Counted from the first letter of the stretch, positions 1 to 8,355 are shown. The stretch is DNA of 64,000 bases from CAVTWS01 sp963738445 (GCA_963738445.1 CAVTWS010000007.1:62001-126000); one strand, 5' to 3'. Program-made: numbers and translations. Notes: a model not told the origin generated them from the letters alone.

Positions 1-1
1 C

Positions 2-910
2 CACGCCCTGGTCGAGGCGGGCGCGCTCGTGCGCGTGGTCGATGCCCTGGTGCCGGGACATGGCGGGGATCGTCGGAACCTGGCCGAACTTCCCGTGGAG
101 ATCCACGAGTCCCTGGTCGGAGATCCATCAGTGGCCGATGTCGTCGCTGACGCGGATGTGGTGTTCAACCTGGCCGGGCAGGTGAACCACCTCGACTCCA
201 TGCGGGTCCCCGAACGTGATTTCGCCCTCAACGCGGTCAGCCACCTGCGGCTGCTGGAGATCCTTCGGGCCGTGAATCCGGGCGCGCGGATCGTGTACGC
301 GTCGACCCGTCAGGTCTATGGGCGAGCGCAGCGCGCCGTGGTCGACGAGCGGCACCAGACCCGGCCGGTCGATGTCAACGGCGTCAGCAAGCTGGCGGCT
401 GAGCAACTGCATCTGGTGTACGCCAGCGCCCACGGCATGGAGGTCACGGCGCTTCGCCTCACCAATGTGTACGGCCCCCGGCAGCGGCTCGACAGCGACG
501 AGCTCGGCGTCCTGCCGGTGATGATCCGACGCGCGCTCTGCGGCGAGGAGCTCGTCGTGTACGGCGACGGTCGGCAGCGTCGTGACTGCCTCCACGTCGA
601 CGATGTGGTGAGGGCCTTCGCCGTCGCCGCGACCTCGGGCCAGGCGGTGGGCGACGTCTACAACGTGGGCGACACCCGGTCCTACGAGCTGGTCGACATC
701 GCCCGCACGATCCTGCGGGCCGCCGGCCGTTCCGACGAGCCCCGCCTGGTCCCGTGGCCGGACGACCGGGAACGCATCGACATCGGTTCCTTCACCAGCT
801 CGATCGATCACATCCGTGCCGGATTGGAGTGGACTCCGCGGATCGCGCTGGCCGCGGGTCTGCAGTCGACCATGAGGTTCTACCGTTGCCGCCCGTGGTA
901 CCTGTCATAG
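2..910 (+). CDS. NAD-dependent sugar epimerase/dehydratase (5'-truncated by window edge)
   Basis: This extended short-chain dehydrogenase is open to the left edge, so the Rossmann GxxGxxG and the true start lie outside the window. Visible core motifs are FNLAGQV, VYASTRQVYG, LTNVYGPRQ and DCLHVDDVVRAF, typical of nucleotide-sugar 4-epimerases and 4,6-dehydratases. The catalytic YxxxK position reads NGVSK, so Asn replaces Tyr. The gene overlaps the following aminotransferase start by 16 bases. The run epimerase, aminotransferase, GT2, membrane protein suggests synthesis and transfer of an amino-sugar-like unit. The exact substrate cannot be told from sequence. Confidence 0.85.
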   Translation, partial: HALVEAGALVRVVDALVPGHGGDRRNLAELPVEIHESLVGDPSVADVVADADVVFNLAGQVNHLDSMRVPERDFALNAVSHLRLLEILRAVNPGARIVYASTRQVYGRAQRAVVDERHQTRPVDVNGVSKLAAEQLHLVYASAHGMEVTALRLTNVYGPRQRLDSDELGVLPVMIRRALCGEELVVYGDGRQRRDCLHVDDVVRAFAVAATSGQAVGDVYNVGDTRSYELVDIARTILRAAGRSDEPRLVPWPDDRERIDIGSFTSSIDHIRAGLEWTPRIALAAGLQSTMRFYRCRPWYLS

Positions 911-1941
911 ATCTCGCCCGTCGGGGCGCTCGTTACGCAACGTCGTTCGCCGAGGTGGCCGAACGGGTCGCTCGCTCCGGTCGTTTCCTGTTGGGCGATG
1001 AGCTCGCCGGACTGGAGGCCGAGCTCGGTGAGGCGGCGGGCGGTGCACACGTCGCCGGCGTGTCGTCGGGTGCGGGTGCGCTCCAACTGGCTCTGGTCGG
1101 CCTGGGCGTCCGGCCAGGGGATGAGGTGATCCTGCCTGCGTTCACCGCCGTGCCGACCGCCAGTGCCGTGGTGGCCGCAGGTGCCGTGCCGGTCCTGGCC
1201 GACGTCGATCCCCGCACGGCGGCCGTGACCACCGGGAGCGTGGAACGGGTGCGCTCGGCGCGCACCCGCGCCGTCGTCCTGGTCCACCTCTACGGCCGCC
1301 GGGCCGAACCGGTCCTCACCGACCTCCCCGTCATCGACGACGCCGCCCAGGCCTTCGGGACGGTGATCCCGTCCGCGTCGTCGGCGGCGGTGGTCTGGAG
1401 CTTCTATCCGACGAAGAACCTCGGTGGTCTCGGCGACGGCGGCGCCGTGGCGAGCCGGGATGCTGACCTCGCCGAGCGCGTCCGGTTGCTCCGCAACCAC
1501 GGGATGACCGAGCAGTATCGCCACGAGTTCGTGTCGCAGAACTTCCGGATGTCGGAGATCGAAGCGGCGTGGCTCCGACTGGCCCGTCCCGACACCGGGG
1601 CCGACAACCGGCGTCGCCGGGCGATCGCGGGTGCCTACCGATCGGCCGCGCCTCGCCTGGGGTGGTCGGCCGACGACCCGGATCACGTCCACCACCTCGT
1701 CGTCTTCCGGCACGTCGATCGCGATCAGGTGCGGGCGGCGCTGGCCGATCGAGGAGTGGCCACGGCCGTGCACTACCCGCGATCGATCGGGCAGCAGCCG
1801 GCGTTCGCCTCGCTGGGCCCGTCGTCGAACCCGAACGCCGACGCGTGGGCCGCTGAGTGCATCACGGTGCCGTGTTTCCCCGAGATGACCGACGACGAGG
1901 TCGAACAGGTGGCGTCGGCCCTGAGCGAGGTGAGCTCGTGA
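895..1941 (+). CDS. DegT/DnrJ/EryC1/StrS-family PLP aminotransferase
   Basis: Predicted PLP-dependent sugar aminotransferase that would aminate a keto-sugar nucleotide. Family signatures are visible in order: SSGAGALQLAL near residue 55, GDEVILPAFTAVPTA, VIDDAAQAFG for the PLP-ring aspartate, and SFYPTKNLGGLGDGG whose Lys should form the Schiff base. The chosen GTG at 895 gives a normal N-terminus (VVPVIDLARRG). The open frame extends further upstream but only as out-of-frame epimerase sequence. At about 348 residues it is slightly short for the family (usually 360-390). It overlaps both neighbours, implying translational coupling. The sugar substrate is unknown. Confidence 0.88.
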   Translation: MVPVIDLARRGARYATSFAEVAERVARSGRFLLGDELAGLEAELGEAAGGAHVAGVSSGAGALQLALVGLGVRPGDEVILPAFTAVPTASAVVAAGAVPVLADVDPRTAAVTTGSVERVRSARTRAVVLVHLYGRRAEPVLTDLPVIDDAAQAFGTVIPSASSAAVVWSFYPTKNLGGLGDGGAVASRDADLAERVRLLRNHGMTEQYRHEFVSQNFRMSEIEAAWLRLARPDTGADNRRRRAIAGAYRSAAPRLGWSADDPDHVHHLVVFRHVDRDQVRAALADRGVATAVHYPRSIGQQPAFASLGPSSNPNADAWAAECITVPCFPEMTDDEVEQVASALSEVSS

Positions 1942-2663
1942 CCCCCAGCCCACCCGTCACCGTGACGAGCGTGACGGCGATGTTCCCCTGTTACAACGAT
2001 GCCCGCACCATCGGCGGTCTGGTCGACTCGGTCCACGCCGCGCTCGAAGCGGTCGTGCCCGATCACGAGGTCGTCGTGGTCGACGATGGCTCTTCGGACG
2101 GCGCGGGCGATGTGCTCGAACGCATGGCGGTCGATCGTGGTTGGTTGCACGTCGTGCGCCACGACGTCAATCGGGGGTACGGCGGCGCCTTGATCAGCGG
2201 GTTCGGGGCCGCCACCAAGGAATGGATCTTCTACACCGACGGTGACGCCCAGTACGACCCGGCCGAGGTGGTCGATCTGCTCGCCGCTGTGCGGCCGGGC
2301 ATCGATGTCGTCCAGGGATACAAACGCGGCCGCGGCGATGGATGGCACCGGGTCGTCATCGGACGCGTGTACCACCACGTCGTCAAGCTCCTGTTCAACC
2401 TCCACGTGCGTGACACCGACTGTGACTTCCGGCTCTTCCGCCGGGAGCTGGTCGTCGAGCCGCCGCTGTCGTCGCACACGGGCGTCATCTGCGTCGAGAT
2501 GATGCGTCGTTTCGAACGCTCCGGCGCCCGGTTCGTCGAGGTGCCGGTCTCCCACTTCCCCCGGCCGCATGGGCGGTCGCAGTTCTTCCGCGTGGGGGCG
2601 GTCGGTCGGAGCGCCGGTCAGCTGGTGGCGTTGTGGTATCGCCTGATGATCCGGCGGTCATGA
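1938..2663 (+). CDS. Family 2 glycosyltransferase, polyprenol-phosphate sugar transferase type
   Basis: A GT-A fold glycosyltransferase that likely moves a sugar from a nucleotide donor to polyprenyl phosphate at the inner membrane face. The N-terminus has the classic PCYNDA and VVVVDDGSSDG block, followed by RGYGGALISGF and the metal-binding DGDAQYDP motif. The GTG at 1938 overlaps the upstream TGA (GTGA), which fixes the start. The length, about 241 residues, fits DPM1/GtrB-like enzymes without C-terminal membrane helices. The neighbouring polytopic protein could use the lipid-linked sugar as donor. The donor identity is not deducible. Confidence 0.87.
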   Translation: MTPSPPVTVTSVTAMFPCYNDARTIGGLVDSVHAALEAVVPDHEVVVVDDGSSDGAGDVLERMAVDRGWLHVVRHDVNRGYGGALISGFGAATKEWIFYTDGDAQYDPAEVVDLLAAVRPGIDVVQGYKRGRGDGWHRVVIGRVYHHVVKLLFNLHVRDTDCDFRLFRRELVVEPPLSSHTGVICVEMMRRFERSGARFVEVPVSHFPRPHGRSQFFRVGAVGRSAGQLVALWYRLMIRRS

Positions 2664-4111
2664 TGGCTGCGGGCCGCGCCCGACTCGGCGCCCTCGCCCT
2701 CGGATTGGTGACCGGTCGGGCTCCCACCTGGTTGCTCCGACGACGCTCGGCCCACGTGTACAGCGCCCTGGCGGTGGTGGGCGGCGTCGCCTTGTTCATC
2801 GCCGTGAACCATGGTCAATGGTTCGTCCGGGACGACTGGGCCTTCGTGTCGACCCGTGATCATCAGCGGCGCGACGGGGGTTGGGACTGGCTTCTCGAGC
2901 CGCAGAACGGCCACTTCATGGCGGTTCCGGTAGCGTTGTTGGCGCTCGTCGACCGCGTGTTCGGCCTCGACTCGTATGCGCCGTTCCTGGGCCTGGCTTT
3001 CGCTGCCCACCTGGTCTCGGTCGGTCTCGTGGGAGCGATCGCCCGGCGCAGCGGCGCCGGACCGTGGGCGACCGCCGGGGTGTGCGGGATCCTCGGGGTC
3101 TTCGGGAGCGGTTGGGAGAACCTGGTGTTCGCGGTCCAGATCACCTTCAACCTGTCGATGGCCTGCGCGCTCGCCCAGTTGGTGTTGGCGGACCATCGGG
3201 GCCGGGTCGGTCGGCGCGATCTGGCCGCCGCGGCCGTGGGAATCGTCGGCGTGATGTCGTCGGGCTACGGCGTGATCCTCGCCGGGGCGTCGATCCTGCT
3301 GCTCGGCGCCCGGCGACGCTGGGCGAGCCTGACCGTGGTCGCGCTCCCCGGCGTGCTCGTCTTCGTGGTGTGGTACCTGGCGTACGGCGACGCTCGATCC
3401 GAGCCCGCCGCTCCGGGGTCGATCACCGATCTGGCCGAGTTCGCGGGACGGGGCCTGGCCGCCGCGGCCGGCGGGCTGGTGGGCGGGCCCGGTCTGGGTT
3501 TGGCGCTCGGCGGGATGGTCCTGGCGGTGATCCTCGTGCTCGCGCTCGGGATCGCTCCGCCGGGCGGGTGGCGGAGCGACTTCGATCCTCCGACGGGGGC
3601 CGAGGCCCGATGGTTCTCGCTTCTCGCCGGGCGACTGAACCCGACGGCGGCCGCCGTCGCCGCTGCCGTCGCCGCTCCGACGGTCGTGGCTCTCCAGCGA
3701 GCCGGTCTCGGCCCGGCGACCGGCTCCTCGTCCCGTTACGTCTACATGATCGGATTCCTGCTGGCGCCGGCGCTGGCCGTGGCGTCGACCCGGGTGGTCG
3801 AGCGGGTCCCGGTCACCCGGTGGCTCGTCGTGGGCCTGTTCGTGATCGCCACCGGTCAGAACGTCGACGAGCTCGACGACCGGGCCACCCGCTGGGCCAC
3901 CGACACCGACCAGCAACGTCGGACCCTCGAGTTGTTGGCCGGCTCTCCCGCGGTCTCGCAGCTCGATCCGCAGCTCCAGCCCATCGCGCCGTGGAGCCCC
4001 GATGTGTTCGTGCGCGACCTGCCCGAGTTGGTCGAACGGGGCGCCATCTCGCCGCGACCCCCGTCGACCCCGGACGATCAGGCGATCTTGGAGTCCTTCG
4101 GGCTCGCCTGA
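2660..4111 (+). CDS. Polytopic membrane protein, GT-C glycosyltransferase-like
   Basis: About 483 residues with roughly ten hydrophobic segments. An early luminal stretch, FVRDDWAFV then PQNGHFMAVP, resembles the first-loop acidic motif of GT-C enzymes that use lipid-phosphate sugars. I therefore read it as a candidate GT-C transferase, without certainty. The ATG at 2660 overlaps the GT2 stop codon (ATGA). A second ATG follows immediately at 2663. It is the last gene of the left operon; sufU is encoded convergently just beyond. Alternative reading: an uncharacterised integral membrane protein of surface-glycan loci. Confidence 0.7.
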   Translation: MMAAGRARLGALALGLVTGRAPTWLLRRRSAHVYSALAVVGGVALFIAVNHGQWFVRDDWAFVSTRDHQRRDGGWDWLLEPQNGHFMAVPVALLALVDRVFGLDSYAPFLGLAFAAHLVSVGLVGAIARRSGAGPWATAGVCGILGVFGSGWENLVFAVQITFNLSMACALAQLVLADHRGRVGRRDLAAAAVGIVGVMSSGYGVILAGASILLLGARRRWASLTVVALPGVLVFVVWYLAYGDARSEPAAPGSITDLAEFAGRGLAAAAGGLVGGPGLGLALGGMVLAVILVLALGIAPPGGWRSDFDPPTGAEARWFSLLAGRLNPTAAAVAAAVAAPTVVALQRAGLGPATGSSSRYVYMIGFLLAPALAVASTRVVERVPVTRWLVVGLFVIATGQNVDELDDRATRWATDTDQQRRTLELLAGSPAVSQLDPQLQPIAPWSPDVFVRDLPELVERGAISPRPPSTPDDQAILESFGLA

Positions 4112-4150
4112 CCCCAGCGGGTGCCGCCGGCGCCGCCAGGTCCGGTCAGC

Positions 4151-4180
4151 TCAGGTGAGCTCAGGTGAGATCAGGTCTCG
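4151..4180. repeat. Three tandem 10-bp units at the 3' end of sufU
   Basis: The units TCAGGTGAGC, TCAGGTGAGA and TCAGGTCTCG start at 4151, 4161 and 4171. On the minus strand each begins with a TGA. Because the period is 10, the three TGAs fall in all three reading frames. The sufU stop is the 4171 copy. Confidence 0.8.
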
Positions 4181-4665
4181 GTGTCGATCGCCTGCAGGAG
4201 TGTGTTCCACGACAAGGTGGCGCACTTGATGCGTACAGGGAACTTGACCACGCCGCGCAGCGCCTCGAGGTCGCCGAGCGTCAGGTCGGCCGGCAGCGCG
4301 GCTGGGTCGTCGGCGTCGGGGTCGTCGGCGCCGCTGCCGTCGCCGCCGAGACCGTGCTCGTGGATCGACATCATCGACTTGAACGCCCGGGTGAGCGCCC
4401 GGGCGTCGGACACGGTGTGGCCCTTGACCGCCGCCGACATCATCGACGCGGACGACTGGCTGATCGAGCAGCCCTGGCCGCCGATCTTGACATCGGTGAT
4501 CAGGCCGTCGTCGTCGATGTCGAGGTAGACGACGATCTCGTCGCCACACAACGGGTTGAAGCCCTCGGCCCGGCGAGCCGGCGGCGAGACCAGCTCACCG
4601 CGGTTCCGGGGGCTCCGGTAGTGATCCAGGATGATCTCCCGGTAGAGGTCTTCCAGACCCGACAT
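4171..4665 (-). CDS. sufU: SufU-type iron-sulfur cluster scaffold/sulfur acceptor
   Basis: A 164-residue NifU/IscU-fold protein that accepts persulfide sulfur from SufS for Fe-S assembly. The three conserved cysteines are present: C40 in NPLCGDEI with Asp42, C66 in GQGCSISQSS, and C148 in KCATLSW. The acidic insert between C66 and C148 (GGDGSGADDPDADD) is the expansion that separates SufU from IscU and is unusually Asp/Gly-rich here. The start is set at MSGLEDLY; upstream frame sequence belongs to the sufS 3' end. It lies 13 bases after sufS and is the last gene of sufC-sufS-sufU. Confidence 0.93.
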   Translation of the reverse strand: MSGLEDLYREIILDHYRSPRNRGELVSPPARRAEGFNPLCGDEIVVYLDIDDDGLITDVKIGGQGCSISQSSASMMSAAVKGHTVSDARALTRAFKSMMSIHEHGLGGDGSGADDPDADDPAALPADLTLGDLEALRGVVKFPVRIKCATLSWNTLLQAIDTET

Positions 4666-4678
4666 GAACGGTCTCCAG

Positions 4679-5971
4679 TCAGAAAGCGAAGAAGTCGGCG
4701 GCGTGTTCGAGGGCGTCGGTGAGCGCATCGACGTCGTCGGTGTCGTTGTACACGTAGAAGGATGCCCGCGCCGTGGCCGCCACCCCCAGCCTGCGCATCA
4801 GCGGTTTGGCGCAGTGGTGGCCCGGGCGGATGCACACCTGGTGCTCGTCGAGGACCTGGGCGACATCGTGGGCGTGCACGCCGTGCAGGTCGAGGGACAG
4901 CACGCCACCCCGGGCGAAGGGTTCCGCCGGGCCATGGATGGTGAGACGGTCACCGAGGCGGTCGGTCAGGGTTCGCAGGGCGTAGGCCGTGATCTCGACC
5001 TCGTGCTGGCGCACGTTGTCCATGCCGAGGGCGTTCAGGTAGTCGATCGCCGCATGGAGCCCGACCGCCTCGGCGATCGGCGGCGTGCCGGCCTCGAACT
5101 TGGCCGGGATCTCGGCCGGGGTGAAGCCGTCGAGGCGGACATCACGGATCATGCCGCCGCCGCCGAGGAAAGGCGGCATGGCCTCGAGCAGTTCGGCCTT
5201 CCCCCACAACACGCCGATCCCGCTCGGACCGCACATCTTGTGGGCGGAGAAGGCGGCGAAATCGGCGCCGAGGGCGCCGATGTCGGTCGGGTTGTGCGGT
5301 ACGAACTGGCAGGCGTCGACGAGGACCAGGGCGCCCGCCGCGTGTGCGGCATCGGCCAGGCGTCGCACCGGGGGCAGGGTGCCGAGCACGTTCGACATGG
5401 CGGTGACCGCGAGCATCTTGACGCCGTCGAGCAGGGTGTCGATCGTGCTCAGGTCGAGCTGGCCATCGTTCGTGATCGGAATCCAGCGGAGCTCGATGCC
5501 GCGCTCGTCGGCCAGCTGGAGCCACGGCACGATGTTGGCGTGGTGCTCCATCTCGGTGAGCACGACGGCGTCGCCGGCTCGGAGGTTGGCGCGGCCCCAC
5601 GACATCGTCACCAGGTTGATGGCCTCGGTGGCGTTCTTGGTGAAGACGATCTCGTCGGCCGACGGCGCGTGGATGAACGCCGCAGTGGCCGCCCGGGCCG
5701 CCTCGACGGCGGCGGTCGACTCCTCGGCGAATCGGTACACACCGCGGTGCACGTTGGCGTAGCTCGTCTCGTAGAACGAGGTCATGGCGTCGAGCACGAC
5801 CTTGGGCTTCTGCGACGACGCGGCCGAATCGAGGAAGACCACCCGCGACCCGTCGATGCAACGGCTCAGGATGGGGAAGTCGGCGCGGACGAGGCGCCCG
5901 TCGAGCGGCGTCGGTCCAGCCGCGTGCGGGGCCCCGCTCACCGGGGCCTTGTTTGCTGGGGACCCGCTCAC
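4679..5971 (-). CDS. sufS: Cysteine desulfurase SufS
   Basis: Class V aminotransferase-fold PLP enzyme that removes sulfur from cysteine and hands it to SufU. The PLP lysine is K245 in FSAHKMCGPSG. The catalytic cysteine is C387 in RPGHHCAKP, in the short loop typical of group II desulfurases. TEMEHHANIVPW and NATEAINLV are further family blocks. The 430 residues include a non-conserved N-terminal tail of about 20 residues. The GTG start overlaps the sufC stop (GTGA). The gene context with sufC and sufU supports the SUF rather than the ISC or tRNA-thiolation role. Confidence 0.94.
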   Translation of the reverse strand: MSGSPANKAPVSGAPHAAGPTPLDGRLVRADFPILSRCIDGSRVVFLDSAASSQKPKVVLDAMTSFYETSYANVHRGVYRFAEESTAAVEAARAATAAFIHAPSADEIVFTKNATEAINLVTMSWGRANLRAGDAVVLTEMEHHANIVPWLQLADERGIELRWIPITNDGQLDLSTIDTLLDGVKMLAVTAMSNVLGTLPPVRRLADAAHAAGALVLVDACQFVPHNPTDIGALGADFAAFSAHKMCGPSGIGVLWGKAELLEAMPPFLGGGGMIRDVRLDGFTPAEIPAKFEAGTPPIAEAVGLHAAIDYLNALGMDNVRQHEVEITAYALRTLTDRLGDRLTIHGPAEPFARGGVLSLDLHGVHAHDVAQVLDEHQVCIRPGHHCAKPLMRRLGVAATARASFYVYNDTDDVDALTDALEHAADFFAF

Positions 5972-6795
5972 CGCGGCCGCCAGGCGTCGTAGCCGTTGCG
6001 GTCGAGCTCGGAGACCAGTTCGGGGCCACCGGAGGCCACGATGCGGCCGTCCATCAGCACGTGCACGTGATCCGGGGCCAACTCGTCGAGCAGGCGTTGG
6101 AAGTGGGTGATGGCCAGGACGCCCATCTTGGGCCGGTCCGCCTTCACCGTGCGGACGCCGTCAGCGACCACCTGGAGCGCATCGATGTCGAGCCCGGTGT
6201 CGGTCTCGTCGAGGACGGCCAGCTCGGGATCGAGCAACGCCATCTGGAGCACCTCGTTGCGTTTGCGTTCACCGCCCGAGAACCCTTCGTTCAGATAGCG
6301 GTTCGCGAAGGCCGGGTCGATGCCGAGCTTGTCCATCCACTCGAGGATCTTCACCCGCAGTTCGAGGAGCGACAAGTCGATGCCTTTGCGGGCGGTCACG
6401 GCCTGGCGGAGGAAGTTCATGACCGAGACTCCGGGGATCTCCTGGGGGTACTGGAAGGCCAGGAACATGCCCGCCTTGCCCCGCACGTCGGCGCCCCACG
6501 ACGTGATGTCGTCGCCGAGGAAGCGGATCGTGCCGGACGTGACGACGAACTCGGGGCTGCCGAGCAGCACGGACGCCAAGGTGGACTTGCCGGATCCGTT
6601 CGGACCCATCAGCGCGTGGACCTCGCCGGGCATGATGCGCAGGTTCACGCCTCGGAGGATCTCGATGCCCTCCTCGGTGCCGGCGTGGAGATCGTCGATC
6701 TCGAGGACGGGAAGGGTGGATCGGCGCGGCTTCCGAAGCGACACCAGCGCCTCGGCCGGGATCGCCGTGTCAGCAGTGGTCGGTGAGGCGGTCAC
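5968..6795 (-). CDS. sufC: SufC Fe-S assembly ATPase
   Basis: ABC-type ATPase of the SufBCD complex that drives cluster assembly. Walker A is GPNGSGKST at residues 64-72, the ABC signature is EGFSGGERKRNE, and Walker B is LAVLDETDTGLD, all SufC hallmarks. About 275 residues with a 30-residue extra N-terminus before the ABC core. The GTG start sits 6 bases downstream of a TAGGAT -10 box, fitting a leaderless transcript. The partners sufB and sufD are not adjacent: the upstream gene is a metallo-beta-lactamase-fold hydrolase. In most actinobacteria sufBD precede sufC, so this is a split arrangement. Confidence 0.94.
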   Translation of the reverse strand: MTASPTTADTAIPAEALVSLRKPRRSTLPVLEIDDLHAGTEEGIEILRGVNLRIMPGEVHALMGPNGSGKSTLASVLLGSPEFVVTSGTIRFLGDDITSWGADVRGKAGMFLAFQYPQEIPGVSVMNFLRQAVTARKGIDLSLLELRVKILEWMDKLGIDPAFANRYLNEGFSGGERKRNEVLQMALLDPELAVLDETDTGLDIDALQVVADGVRTVKADRPKMGVLAITHFQRLLDELAPDHVHVLMDGRIVASGGPELVSELDRNGYDAWRPR

Positions 6796-6801
6796 AGCAA
6801 C

Positions 6802-6843
6802 ATCCTAGAAGCCCGAGGTGGATTAGCACTATGGGCGTAGTGC
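6802..6843 (-). promoter_or_regulatory. sufC promoter with inverted repeat in the -35 region
   Basis: Reading the minus strand, TAGGAT (6807-6802) lies 6 bases before the sufC GTG. Just upstream, GCACTA-6-TAGTGC (6826-6843) is a perfect 6-bp inverted repeat centred about 40 bases before the start. The position would overlap -35 contacts, so it is a candidate operator for an Fe-S-sensing regulator. The regulator is unknown. Confidence 0.5.
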
Positions 6844-6867
6844 AAATACCCGCCTGGTGTGAGTGGG

Positions 6868-7497
6868 TCACCAGCCCCGCGCGACCCACTCGTCGAGGTG
6901 GGGGATCTCGTGGGCGAGGGTGGTGTCCTTGCCGTGGCCCGGGAGGACCAACGTGTCGGCCGGAAGCAGGCGGAACAGGCGGTCCTCGATCGAGGTGATG
7001 ATGGTGGGGAAGTCGCCGAGCTCGTGGGCCGTGTTCCCGGGCCCGCCCGGGAAGAGGGTGTCCCCGCTGAGCAGGATCGGGGCCGTATCGAGCTGGAAGC
7101 ACACCGAGCCCGGCGTGTGGCCCGGCGTGTGGATCGACCGTAGTCGGAGGTGCCCGACGGCAATGGCGATGTCGTCGTCGATGATGTCGTCGTACGACGG
7201 CAGCATGGCGGCGTCGGCCGCGGTCACCGCCACCCGGTATCCGGCGGCACGGAGCTCAGGGACCGCCTGGATGTGGTCCCAGTGGCCATGCGTCTCGAGC
7301 ACGGTGGTGACCCCGAGCAGGCGGCACAGTTCGAGCAGCCGATCGTGCTCGTTGGCGGCGTCGATCAGGGCCGCCTCCCCGGTCTCGCGGCACCGGATCA
7401 CGAAAACGTTGTTCTCGAACGGACCGACGACCACCTGGTGGATCTCGGCCCGGGCATCACGAAACACGAGGTCGGCAGGGATCTCCGGTTCACTCAT
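6868..7497 (-). CDS. Metallo-beta-lactamase-fold hydrolase (glyoxalase II-like)
   Basis: A 209-residue single-domain MBL hydrolase, likely a thioester or related hydrolase with a binuclear zinc site. The metal motif THGHWDH is present. Further ligands are supplied by HTPGHTPGSV, LLSGDTLFPG and VLPGHGKDT. The length and motif set match small glyoxalase II-like proteins rather than true beta-lactamases. The start is placed at MSEPEIPADLV; the frame upstream is antisense noise over vapC. The substrate cannot be predicted, and the neighbours give no pathway hint. Confidence 0.85.
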   Translation of the reverse strand: MSEPEIPADLVFRDARAEIHQVVVGPFENNVFVIRCRETGEAALIDAANEHDRLLELCRLLGVTTVLETHGHWDHIQAVPELRAAGYRVAVTAADAAMLPSYDDIIDDDIAIAVGHLRLRSIHTPGHTPGSVCFQLDTAPILLSGDTLFPGGPGNTAHELGDFPTIITSIEDRLFRLLPADTLVLPGHGKDTTLAHEIPHLDEWVARGW

Positions 7498-7523
7498 GAA
7501 GGTCAGTCTCGTCGATGATCCGA

Positions 7524-7940
7524 TCAACCGGCCAGCGGGCTGACGACGGTGAGGCCGAGCCCGGCGGCGGCGGCGAGGTGGCGGGCATCGAAGGTGAGGT
7601 ACCGCACCTCGCCGGGGAATCGGGTGGCCGCGGCCAGGTGGATGGCGTCGATCGACCGCACCCGGAACCGGCTCCCGATCTCGGCCGCGGCGGCGAGGCA
7701 ACGATCGTCGACCGGTACGACGTGGAACGCCGCCCAGTCGACGTGGAAGCGGCTCCACAATTCGCTCAGCGTGTACGGATCGGTGGCCAGCGCGTGGAGC
7801 AGTTGGGTCGTCTCGGTTCGGGCCACGGCCGAGGCGCCCCACACCGTCGCCGCGGCCATCTCAGCGAGCACGAGGTCCCGGTCAGGGTCCGTCACGTATC
7901 GGCGCACCAGGGCGCTGGCATCGAGAACGAGCGCGCTCAC
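7524..7940 (-). CDS. vapC: VapC-family PIN-domain ribonuclease toxin
   Basis: A 138-residue PIN-domain protein, the predicted RNase toxin of a type II toxin-antitoxin pair. The four acidic residues of the Mg-binding site are visible: D7 in LVLDASA, E43 in ARTETT, D98 in SIDAIHLA and D118 in TFDARHLA. The GTG start overlaps the stop of the upstream antitoxin gene (GTGA), the usual coupled arrangement. All catalytic positions are kept, so it looks active. The RNA target, usually tRNA or rRNA for VapC, cannot be predicted. Confidence 0.88.
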   Translation of the reverse strand: MSALVLDASALVRRYVTDPDRDLVLAEMAAATVWGASAVARTETTQLLHALATDPYTLSELWSRFHVDWAAFHVVPVDDRCLAAAAEIGSRFRVRSIDAIHLAAATRFPGEVRYLTFDARHLAAAAGLGLTVVSPLAG

Positions 7941-8239
7941 CGACCGCTCCCGCCCCGGATCTCGGCCAGCACGTGGCGGAGACGGATGTCGACCGGCAGG
8001 GCGATCGCGGGCGGCGCCGGGGGCCGATCCGACCGCAGCGGGGGAGCGATCAGGCCGGCCGCCACCAAATCGGCCAGGGTCGGCGCACCGGCGGTCTCGA
8101 TCGGCCCGAGTTGGGCGACCGCCCGCCCGTCGACCGTGACGACGACTCGCTCACCGGCACCGGCTCTTCGCACGGTCGCCGCCAGTCCGGCCCGCAACTC
8201 ACGGATGCCGACCGAACCGGGGTTGTCGACGATGCTCAT
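7937..8239 (-). CDS. vapB: Phd/YefM-type antitoxin of the VapBC pair
   Basis: About 100 residues. The N-terminal half (VGIRELRAGLAATVRRAG then VVVTVDGRAVAQLGPI) is the Phd/YefM DNA-binding fold. The Pro/Ala-rich C-terminal half would wrap the toxin. ATG 8239 is preferred over the upstream frame extension. A TACGCT -10 box lies 8 bases before it, giving a leaderless mRNA. A perfect palindrome overlaps that promoter, fitting autorepression by the antitoxin or complex. It is an antitoxin of Phd/YefM type paired with a VapC-like toxin, a common combination in actinobacteria. Confidence 0.85.
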   Translation of the reverse strand: MSIVDNPGSVGIRELRAGLAATVRRAGAGERVVVTVDGRAVAQLGPIETAGAPTLADLVAAGLIAPPLRSDRPPAPPAIALPVDIRLRHVLAEIRGGSGR

Positions 8240-8247
8240 GATCGAAA

Positions 8248-8266
8248 AGCGTACACCCGTGTACAC
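8248..8266 (-). promoter_or_regulatory. vapBC promoter and overlapping palindromic operator
   Basis: On the minus strand the -10 box TACGCT occupies 8253-8248. The palindrome GTACAC-CC-GTGTAC (8251-8264) overlaps it, and GTGTACAC at 8259-8266 is itself a perfect 8-bp palindrome containing TGTACA. YefM/Phd antitoxins are known to bind TGTACA/GTAC-core palindromes, so autoregulation is the natural reading. Confidence 0.65.
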
Positions 8267-8355
8267 GGCCGGGATGGACGGCGCGGACCCCGAGGGCTAG
8301 CGTGTCCGGCTGACCGCACCGGCCGTTCGGCTGATTCGCCCGAGGAGCAACCGTC

